From Chryseobacterium sp. C-71 (lineage in GTDB: Bacteria; Bacteroidota; Bacteroidia; Flavobacteriales; Weeksellaceae), in contig NZ_CP087131.1 of the NCBI RefSeq assembly GCF_020911865.1, positions 1,302,001 through 1,366,000 on the forward strand: 64,000 nucleotides of DNA, written 5' to 3'. Below, piece after piece: positions 57,114 to 64,000 of the stretch (position 1 is its first letter; the number at the start of each line of letters is the position of its first letter). The notes beneath the pieces were generated by a model. That model had not been told where the DNA came from. It ran no database searches and saw only the letters and a list, made by a program, of their open reading frames with translations. Position numbers and translations under genes: made by a program.

Positions 57114-58067
57114 TTATTTAAAATCTTTTGCAATTTTAGTAATTAAATTTTTCATTTTAGTTTTTAATAATTCAGGTTCCAATATTGTTGCGTAATCTGC
57201 GAAAGTAATCAGCCAGCGTGGAAATCCTTCATCAATCCACTCGGTTTCGAAGGTCATTTCAATGCCTTGATCAGTTTCTTTTTCTTCAATCAATCCATAA
57301 TAGCTTTTAGAATTGATTAAATATCCCATTATTTTTTTATCGACCAGCAATTTTACTTTGGTGGTGGTTTTTGAGGTTATTCTTCGATGGTCATTGATTT
57401 TTCCGTATTCCTGTGAAAAAGAAACTTCTGTTTTTGAAATTTTCAAAATTCTGTCGACTCTGAACTGTCTGAAATCTTTTCTTAACGTACAAAAAGCCAT
57501 GATGTACCAATAGGTAAATTCGTAAAAAATTCCAATGGCTTCAATGGTACGATTTGAAACCTGTGCACCAACACTTTGATATTCAATAGAAAGCTGTTTT
57601 TTCTCGGCAATACTTTCAAGAATAATCGGGATAACATTTTTGATAGAATCATCAGATTTTGGACTATAATCAAAAATATCAATCTGATTTTCAATATTCT
57701 GAATTAAATTTTTATCTGAATTTCTTAATACCGACCGCAGTTTTTCCATTGCCGTTTTATAATGATTTCCCAAACTTTCATGTGAAAATTTCTGCATCAG
57801 TTTTTCAGCAGTAATGAAACTTAAAACTTCTTCTTTGGTAAACATTACAGGTGGAAGTTTGTAGCCATCCATCAAAGAATAACCGCTTCCCGCTTCCCCA
57901 ACAATGGGAATTCCTGCGTTTTCCAATGTTTTTACATCACGGTAAATCGTTCTTATGCTTACTTCAAATTTTTCGGCCAAATCTTGTGCTCTTACAATCG
58001 GTTTTGATTGTAATTGGGTGAGAATGGCAGTGACGCGGTCGAGTTTTTTGAGGTAGTGATCGTTCAT
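57114..58067 (-). CDS. WYL-domain transcriptional regulator (YafY type)
   Basis: A 317-residue regulator. N-terminal helix-turn-helix (IVRAQDLAEKFEVSIRTIYRDVKTLENAGIPIVGEAGSGYSLMDGYKLPPVMFT, about 18-75) of the HTH_11 type; WYL domain (about 145-220, RTIEAIGIFYEFTYWYIMAFCTLRKDFRQFRVDRI) that likely binds a nucleotide or other small ligand; C-terminal WCX extension. It is the first gene of a two-gene unit with the amidase, so it may control that unit. Its upstream region (17 bases before the start) holds a six-copy octanucleotide repeat. WYL proteins are often repressors near defence genes; none is obvious here. Confidence 0.92.
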   Translation of the reverse strand: MNDHYLKKLDRVTAILTQLQSKPIVRAQDLAEKFEVSIRTIYRDVKTLENAGIPIVGEAGSGYSLMDGYKLPPVMFTKEEVLSFITAEKLMQKFSHESLGNHYKTAMEKLRSVLRNSDKNLIQNIENQIDIFDYSPKSDDSIKNVIPIILESIAEKKQLSIEYQSVGAQVSNRTIEAIGIFYEFTYWYIMAFCTLRKDFRQFRVDRILKISKTEVSFSQEYGKINDHRRITSKTTTKVKLLVDKKIMGYLINSKSYYGLIEEKETDQGIEMTFETEWIDEGFPRWLITFADYATILEPELLKTKMKNLITKIAKDFK

Positions 58068-58083
58068 TGAGTGTGAGAGTTCG

Positions 58084-58131
58084 AGTGTTTTAGTGTTTTA
58101 GTGTTTTAGTGTTTTAGTGTTTTAGTGTTTT
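58084..58131. repeat. Six-copy perfect octanucleotide tandem repeat
   Basis: AGTGTTTT repeated six times without error (58084-58131), followed by AGT, in the 97-base gap between the ABC exporter stop (58165) and the WYL regulator start (58067). Simple sequence of this kind is prone to slipped-strand copy-number change. Confidence 0.95.
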
Positions 58132-58164
58132 AGTAAAATTAATTACTAAGTCTTAATTACTAAA

Positions 58165-59973
58165 TTAATTATCTTTAAACGTATTCATCAGTTTATCCAA
58201 ATTCAAACTTCTTGCCGAGGCATCAAAAATTTCTCTATAAGTTCCATTCATTTGTACTAGTTCATCATGCGTTCCGCTTTCCACGACGTGTCCTTTTTTC
58301 ATGACATAAATTTTATCTGAATCTAAAATCTGCGAAAGCGAATGCGAAATAATAACTACCGTTCTTCCTTCTTTGATAGCATCCAGAGAGTTTTTAATCT
58401 GTTCAGTTGCAATCGCATCCAAACTTGCTGTTGGTTCATCCAGAAAAATAATCGGTGGATTTTTCAGGAATAATCTTGCGATGGCAATTCTCTGCTGTTG
58501 TCCTCCAGAAAGTTGAGTTGCATCATGTTGATATTTTTCAGGAAGATCTAAAATTTGTTCGTGGAGATACGCTTTTTTGGCAGCTTCTTCGATTTCCTGA
58601 AAGCTAGCGTTCATATTTCCATAGCGGATGTTGTCTTCAATACTCCCCTGAAAAATATGATTTTTCTGTAAAACCAGACCTACATCATTTCGCAGATAGG
58701 CATTATCATACTGATTGAGATTGATTCCATCCAATAAAATTTCACCATCATTCGGAAGATAAAATTTGCATAAAAGGTTAATAATTGTAGATTTTCCGGC
58801 ACCACTTAAGCCAACCAAAGCTGTCGTTTTTCCATTTTCAATGGTCATTGAGACTTGATGCAAAGCCTGCGTTCCGTTTGGATAGGTGAAATTGACGTTT
58901 TTTAGTTCAAAATTTTCAGAAGTTTTGGTTTGCTTTACAGTTCCGTTGGGCTCTGCTTCTTCGTCAGCATTTAAAATTTCAAAATAACCTTCGGCATAAA
59001 TCATCGCATCATTCATATCATCATAAATTCTGTGAAGCTGTCGTATGGGTGACGAAACGTTATTAAATAACATAATATGGAGCATTATTGCACCAATTGT
59101 CATTTGCTGATTCAGTACTAAATAAACCGTCAGCAAAATAATCAGAACGACACCAATCTGCTCGATGAATGTTTTTAAACCTTCGTAGATAAAACTGGTT
59201 TTCCGGGTGTACATTTGGCTTTCCATCAGTTGCATCTGAAGATCAAATTGCTTTTTACCTTCAAATTTTTCCCTAACGAAACTTTTAATTACCAATATTG
59301 AATTGATTAAATTCAATAATCCCGAAGTTTTCTGCTCGCGTTGATTTCGAAGCTGCCTTCTTACACCACCCAATTTTTTCGCCTGCATTGAGGTTACATA
59401 AAAATAAATCGGGACAATAATTGTAGAAACCAAACCTACATACACATTCTGCATGTACATAATGACCAAAGCAATAATAGCATTAGAGAACATCGGCAAA
59501 ATATCTATAAAAAAATTTTGAACGAGCTTGGTCAAACTTTCAATTCCACGGTCGATTCTGGTTTGTAATTTTCCTGAAGCATGGTTTTCATCACTGAAAT
59601 AGGCAACTTTGTAGGTCAAAATTTTATCAATTGCTGATTGCGCTAAAACCGAACTAACATTAATTCTTATTTTCTCACCATAAAATTTCTGCCCGAAACT
59701 AATGAAAATATTAGCAATCTCTTTTCCTAAAAGTATTGCAGAAATCACCAAAAGCACATGAATTCCCTGCGACATCGGATTGGGAAGTTTGGTTAATTTC
59801 TCAACTTCGTCAACAGTATATTTTAAAACCACTGCGTTGACCTGAGCCGTGATTGCTCCTAAAAAAGTAAGAAACAAGGTTCCATAAATCATCAGCCGAT
59901 ACGGCTTAATGAAAGGTTTAAGTTGTCTGTAAATCCCGAAAATACTCAGTGCTCTTGTGAATGGTTTTGCCAT
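58165..59973 (-). CDS. ABC-type exporter, fused permease and ATPase
   Basis: A 602-residue half-transporter. Residues about 25-310 are the six-helix type I exporter membrane domain (VNVSSVLAQSAIDKILTYKVAYFSDE and the coupling-helix RRQLRNQREQKTSGLLNLI); about 345-590 the ATPase with Walker A GLSGAGKST, Q-loop, signature LSGGQQQRIAIARL, Walker B IIFLDEPTASLD and switch His in VVIISHSLS. It works as a homo- or heterodimer exporting lipids, peptides or drugs across the inner membrane; substrate unknown. A hairpin at 59991-60025 ends 18 bases before its start. Confidence 0.95.
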   Translation of the reverse strand: MAKPFTRALSIFGIYRQLKPFIKPYRLMIYGTLFLTFLGAITAQVNAVVLKYTVDEVEKLTKLPNPMSQGIHVLLVISAILLGKEIANIFISFGQKFYGEKIRINVSSVLAQSAIDKILTYKVAYFSDENHASGKLQTRIDRGIESLTKLVQNFFIDILPMFSNAIIALVIMYMQNVYVGLVSTIIVPIYFYVTSMQAKKLGGVRRQLRNQREQKTSGLLNLINSILVIKSFVREKFEGKKQFDLQMQLMESQMYTRKTSFIYEGLKTFIEQIGVVLIILLTVYLVLNQQMTIGAIMLHIMLFNNVSSPIRQLHRIYDDMNDAMIYAEGYFEILNADEEAEPNGTVKQTKTSENFELKNVNFTYPNGTQALHQVSMTIENGKTTALVGLSGAGKSTIINLLCKFYLPNDGEILLDGINLNQYDNAYLRNDVGLVLQKNHIFQGSIEDNIRYGNMNASFQEIEEAAKKAYLHEQILDLPEKYQHDATQLSGGQQQRIAIARLFLKNPPIIFLDEPTASLDAIATEQIKNSLDAIKEGRTVVIISHSLSQILDSDKIYVMKKGHVVESGTHDELVQMNGTYREIFDASARSLNLDKLMNTFKDN

Positions 59974-59990
59974 GAATTGGTTTTAAAAGA

Positions 59991-60025
59991 AAAACGTACC
60001 GTTTCAGAGAGAAAAGGTACGTTTT
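59991..60025 (-). terminator. Hairpin with T run just before the ABC exporter start
   Basis: AAAACGTACC (59991-60000) pairs with GGTACGTTTT (60016-60025). On the minus strand the stem ends 17 bases before the exporter ATG and is followed by TCTTTT. It may end lptB transcription or act as an attenuator in the exporter leader. Confidence 0.55.
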
Positions 60026-60212
60026 ATTATTTTTCAGGGCAAATGTTTTAATAAATTTATGTTTTTTAAACATTAAGGAGATTAAAGTTTTAAGAACAAA
60101 TACTAATAGAATTTTTTAAGATTCTCTTCGATAATTCATTAAGAATCGTTCTTATTTTCTGAAGATTCTTAATGTTAAAAATTTTGAGTTTATTTTTAAG
60201 CAGAAAGTTTTT
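60026..60212. other. Spacer between lptB and the ABC exporter
   Basis: About 190 bases, holding a second hairpin with 9-base stem TTAAGAATC (60139-60147) / GATTCTTAA (60164-60172) without a T run, and a AACATTTG sequence near 60040 that is one base off a -7 box on the minus strand. Confidence 0.4.
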
Positions 60213-61274
60213 TTATCCTTCGTAAACATAAGTCGTCAGATAATGCAACTTAGATTTACTCGCAGTTTTAGATTCCGTTTCAGCCTGATCCAAAGAATAT
60301 TGTGAATTGATTTCCTTTTTTTGGAAAACAAAAGAATTATTGGCGTTTTTATCAACAACATCTGCAAAAATATGCTCAATTTCAGAGTTGGCTAAAGATG
60401 CAAAACTGATATCTTCAAAACCATACATTAATCTTAAATCATCATATTGAGCGAAATGTTCATTCACAAAGCCCTGTAGCTGAGATTTAGATTCAAAATT
60501 TCCTGCCCAGATATTGTATGCGTAAGTTTTCTTACTCGGCTTATCGAAAATACTTTGGTAGACGAAGTTTTCACCTAAATATGCTTCTCTTACCTGCGGA
60601 TCATTTGCCAATTCTTCCGGAAGACCTTCTTTTAAGATTTTCCCTTCGAACATAATATACGTTTTATTGGTAATTGCCAACGTTTGCTGTACGTTGTGGT
60701 CGGTAATCAGAATTCCGATGTTTTTGTCGGTAAGGCTTCTTACAATTTTCTGAATATCTTCAACGGCAATCGGGTCAACTCCGGCAAAAGGCTCATCCAA
60801 AAGAATAAAACTCGGACTTGTTGCTAAACATCTTGCGATTTCCGTTCTACGTCTTTCACCTCCGGACAGTAAATCTCCACGGTTTTTTCTGACGTGTTGC
60901 AATGAAAATTCTTCAATCAGCTCATCACATTTGATCTGCTGTTCACGTTTCGAAAGTTTCGTCAATTGCAAAACTCCCATGATATTATCTTCCACAGACA
61001 GTTTTCTGAAAACGGAAGCTTCCTGTGCCAAATAACCGATTCCTTTTTGGGCTCTTCGGTACATCGCATCGGTTGTAATTTCCTGCTTATCAAGAAAAAT
61101 TCTTCCCGAAGTCGGCTTTACCAAACCTACGATCATATAAAATGAAGTGGTTTTCCCGGCTCCGTTCGGACCCAGCAAACCTACAATTTCTCCCTGCTGA
61201 ACCTGTACAGAAACGCCTTTTACAACTTTTTTGGGACCGTATTCTTTGATTAAGTTTTCTCCTCGTAAAATCAT
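60213..61274 (-). CDS. lptB: LptB lipopolysaccharide-export ATPase with a C-terminal extension
   Basis: A 353-residue protein. Residues 1-240 are LptB: Walker A GPNGAGKTTSFY, Q-loop AQEASVFRKLSV, signature LSGGERRRTEIARCLA, Walker B FILLDEPFAGVDP and the switch His in ITDHNVQQ, with the LptB-typical DNIMGVLQL. It powers LPS transport from the inner membrane with LptF/G/C. A further 110 residues (from about 245) follow, containing YAYNIWAGNFESKSQLQGFVNEHF; this resembles the start of Imm22-type immunity proteins, an inference from memory. LptB in E. coli is 241 residues. A TATCTTTG -7 box ends 6 bases before the start, implying a near-leaderless mRNA. Confidence 0.93.
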   Translation of the reverse strand: MILRGENLIKEYGPKKVVKGVSVQVQQGEIVGLLGPNGAGKTTSFYMIVGLVKPTSGRIFLDKQEITTDAMYRRAQKGIGYLAQEASVFRKLSVEDNIMGVLQLTKLSKREQQIKCDELIEEFSLQHVRKNRGDLLSGGERRRTEIARCLATSPSFILLDEPFAGVDPIAVEDIQKIVRSLTDKNIGILITDHNVQQTLAITNKTYIMFEGKILKEGLPEELANDPQVREAYLGENFVYQSIFDKPSKKTYAYNIWAGNFESKSQLQGFVNEHFAQYDDLRLMYGFEDISFASLANSEIEHIFADVVDKNANNSFVFQKKEINSQYSLDQAETESKTASKSKLHYLTTYVYEG

Positions 61275-61279
61275 AAAGG

Positions 61280-61287
61280 CAAAGATA
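61280..61287 (-). promoter_or_regulatory. Candidate -7 element of lptB, near-leaderless
   Basis: TATCTTTG on the minus strand, 5 bases before the lptB ATG at 61274. If used, the mRNA would start at or next to the start codon. Confidence 0.45.
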
Positions 61288-61600
61288 AAGTTTTTTTGAA
61301 TTTAAATTTCAGATTAAAAATGGTTGTTTCAGTTTTATGATATTTTAATAAATTAAATTGAACATCCGCAATTTGTCATAACATTTAATTTAACGCAAAG
61401 CCAAATAAAGAATTTTAAATCTTGACCGTTGTTAAGTTAAACAAAGGCGTAAACTTAACAATGAAATACAATGTATTTTTGATGACGACAAATTGCGAAC
61501 AATTGTATAAATCAATATTAATTTTTCATTAATCCTGAAATCTTCTGTAACGATGGCTGTATTACTGCTACTTATCAAAAACAACAAAACAAAATTTTAT
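61288..61600. repeat. Divergent spacer with nested inverted repeats
   Basis: Outer arms CGCAATTTGTC (61367-61377) and GACAAATTGCG (61487-61497) are perfect 11-base inverted copies; inside them TTGTTAAGTT (61429-61438) pairs with AACTTAACAA (61452-61461). AACGCAAAG at about 61392 and CAAAGGCG at about 61442 resemble the spacer at 43442-43503. Confidence 0.75.
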
Positions 61601-61891
61601 ATGGAAAATTACGGTTACACAAAAGACGGCAATGCTCAACAACAAAACAATATGCCTTATAAATCAGAGAAGAAAATTCCGGCTGCACTTTTAGGTCTTC
61701 TTGTCGGTTGGTTAGCTTTAAACAAATTCTATTTGGGATATACAAAAGAAGGAGTTATTCAATTGGTATTAAATGTTGTTACTTGTGGAGTAGCTTCAAT
61801 CATTCCATTTATCGAGGGAATTATTTATCTGTTTATGAGCGACGAGCAATTTGACAATACTTATGTTCACAACAAAAAAGGCTGGTTGTAA
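61601..61891 (+). CDS. TM2-domain membrane protein
   Basis: A 96-residue protein. I use the ATG at 61601 (MENYGYTKDGNAQ), as upstream codons are unlikely to be translated. Gln/Asn-rich cytoplasmic N-terminus, then the TM2 domain: KKIPAALLGLLVGWLALNKFYLGYTKEGVIQLVLNVVTCGVASIIPFIEGIIYLFM, two membrane helices joined by the conserved short turn with Gly-Tyr. Function of bacterial TM2 proteins is unknown. It lies 83 bases before an unknown gene on the same strand; they may share a transcript. Confidence 0.88.
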   Translation: MENYGYTKDGNAQQQNNMPYKSEKKIPAALLGLLVGWLALNKFYLGYTKEGVIQLVLNVVTCGVASIIPFIEGIIYLFMSDEQFDNTYVHNKKGWL

Positions 61892-61973
61892 TTTTAATAT
61901 AAATTTTCCTTTTATGAATCTGATTAATTGATATTTTTATTAAATTTAAAACACCAACCACAGTTTAAATTTT

Positions 61974-62702
61974 ATGAAAAATAATCAACAATTAACCGAT
62001 TTACTCGCATTAGATTTAGGAATTAATCTCATCAACCGCAGACCTTACGCAAAAGAGGTTTTCAAATGGCAGGATATCGACCTTCTTCCCCATTCTTCCG
62101 CAGACACGTTGCTTTGTGAAATTTACGAATGGAACGGCAGAAACTGGAGAACAACTAATAATAATCTGATTGGTTTCTTATTCTCAGATGAACACTTAAA
62201 AACCGTAAAAGATCAACTTTTAAGTATTCCCAAACATCCAGCTTTGATTCCTGATTTTGAATTTACCAAAGGAAGCATGGTCGAATATGGTCTCGCGTTG
62301 CCTTCTCTTTTTAATATCGGAATCAATGGAAATATCAACAGTGCGAAAAGTTTTTCTGTGCGTGTCAACGGAGTGACAAAATCTAGAATTACCAATATCG
62401 ATTCTCCAGGAATTGAAATTCTTAGAAAATATTCTGAATTCACAGATTCAGAATCAAAAACGTATCGGAAAAATATCAAATTTAATTATTTAAGCACTTC
62501 ATTATTCTATGCTGAAAGTGTAGAAATTTTCTTAGAAAAAGAATCTGGAGTTGGCTTAGATGTCAGTTTTCAGACACAGGATGTAGAAGTGGAAGCCAAA
62601 GTGGATACGGATACGAAGAAACATTTTGTTTTAAAATATTCCGGAAATCAGGCTCCTTTTGCGGCTAAATTTACCAAAGGTAAAGATTTTGACTTCAAAT
62701 AG
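61974..62702 (+). CDS. Protein of unknown function
   Basis: A 242-residue protein without signal peptide, membrane segments or recognised motif. The middle and end are beta-rich with alternating hydrophobic residues (LFYAESVEIFLEKESGVGLDVSFQTQDVEVEAKVDTDTKKHFVLKYSGNQAPFAAKF), which could suit a membrane-inserting or barrel-like fold, but I have no family evidence. Base composition is ordinary for the window. It follows the TM2 gene by 82 bases and is convergent with hemB. No catalytic residues identified. Confidence 0.6.
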   Translation: MKNNQQLTDLLALDLGINLINRRPYAKEVFKWQDIDLLPHSSADTLLCEIYEWNGRNWRTTNNNLIGFLFSDEHLKTVKDQLLSIPKHPALIPDFEFTKGSMVEYGLALPSLFNIGINGNINSAKSFSVRVNGVTKSRITNIDSPGIEILRKYSEFTDSESKTYRKNIKFNYLSTSLFYAESVEIFLEKESGVGLDVSFQTQDVEVEAKVDTDTKKHFVLKYSGNQAPFAAKFTKGKDFDFK

Positions 62703-62802
62703 GTTTTCTGAAAGTTAAAAGTTATGAATTATGAGTTTGTTAAGTTGAAAAAAATCAGCGAAACGTTTGACTTATAATTCATAACTAATAACTTCAAACT
62801 AA

Positions 62803-63881
<1,079 letters not shown>

Positions 63882-63911
63882 TTAGTAATAGTTATGCAAA
63901 TTATACGTTAG

Positions 63912-64000
63912 ATGAAAAAACTTTTACTTTTAATTATATTTATGGGCGCTTTTGTTGGTTTTTCCGACAATGTTAAAGCACAAATCAAAGAGCCTTCTTC
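63912..64000 (+). CDS. Secreted protein, N-terminal fragment (continues beyond window)
   Basis: The first 29 codons of a gene that runs off the end. They encode a classical signal peptide (MKKLLLLIIFMGAFVGF, then SDNVKAQ, with cleavage likely after KAQ), followed by IKEPSS. The complete promoter at 63851-63881 and the A-rich leader support the start. The rest of the protein, and hence its function, lies outside the window. Confidence 0.75.
   Translation, partial: MKKLLLLIIFMGAFVGFSDNVKAQIKEPS

Noticed and set aside
58084..58131. CRISPR array reading of the tandem octamers
   Set aside because: Units are 8 bases with no spacers; it is simple sequence.

Overview
The window reads as chromosomal DNA of a low-GC member of the Bacteroidota, most likely a Chryseobacterium-like flavobacterium. 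The evidence is a SusC/SusD pair, a secreted protein with a type IX secretion C-terminal domain, a GLPGLI-family protein, a GH92 mannosidase, lipoproteins with acidic residues after the lipid cysteine, A-rich regions in place of Shine-Dalgarno sites, and promoters of the Bacteroidota form TTG-N19/20-TAnnTTTG (seen at 4261-4290, 9946-9976 and 63851-63881). I see no rRNA, tRNA, CRISPR array, complete insertion sequence or prophage.

Layout. 1-7237: the 3' end of an S41 peptidase, an SDR reductase, an AraC regulator, a lipoprotein, a Fur-type repressor divergent from a thioredoxin-reductase-like enzyme, a GLPGLI protein, and a Crp/Fnr regulator followed by ridA with a Crp-type palindrome between them. 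7238-8874: repeat-bearing spacer, an orphan AT-rich glycosyltransferase and a very strong terminator. 8875-12788: mdh with an unusual repeated leader, then a bacteriophytochrome kinase and its heme oxygenase. 13011-17217: ndpA, an AT-rich NACHT STAND ATPase with pentapeptide repeats (best candidate defence gene), and a small unknown gene. 17354-25412: susCD, an unknown membrane-anchored protein and dnaK. 25413-34203: polyphosphate kinase and exopolyphosphatase, an unknown secreted protein, a 1022-residue T9SS protein and a protein ending in a PD-(D/E)XK-like nuclease domain. 34401-39516: NifU-like protein, Mrp ATPase, and a three-gene operon of unknown membrane proteins around a metallophosphoesterase. 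39699-52943: GH92 mannosidase, PhyH oxygenase, dicarboxylate symporter, BON/SH3 proteins, CocE-type hydrolase, AlkB with an AraC-MGMT repair protein, a HAD phosphatase and arginine decarboxylase. 53063-64000: thiamine diphosphokinase/TPR/cobalamin adenosyltransferase operon, DinB protein, an Ntn-type amidase with a WYL regulator whose upstream region carries a six-copy octanucleotide repeat, an ABC exporter, an LptB with an unusual C-terminal extension, a TM2 protein, an unknown protein, hemB, and the start of a secreted protein.

How the parts fit. Most genes are housekeeping or envelope genes in single-gene or two-gene units. Tetrapyrrole links recur: hemB makes the precursor, the heme oxygenase makes biliverdin and the phytochrome binds it. 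Several unlinked families of intergenic palindromic repeats are present: a GGCTAAAGCC double hairpin, a long inverted repeat with TCATTCCG arms, and ACGCAAAG-type elements. The strongest leads are the NACHT gene at 14063-16672, the three-gene metallophosphoesterase operon at 35912-39516, the triplicated start region in the mdh leader, the octanucleotide repeat at 58084-58131 and the LptB C-terminal extension. All functions are inferred by reading the sequence; no database search was run.
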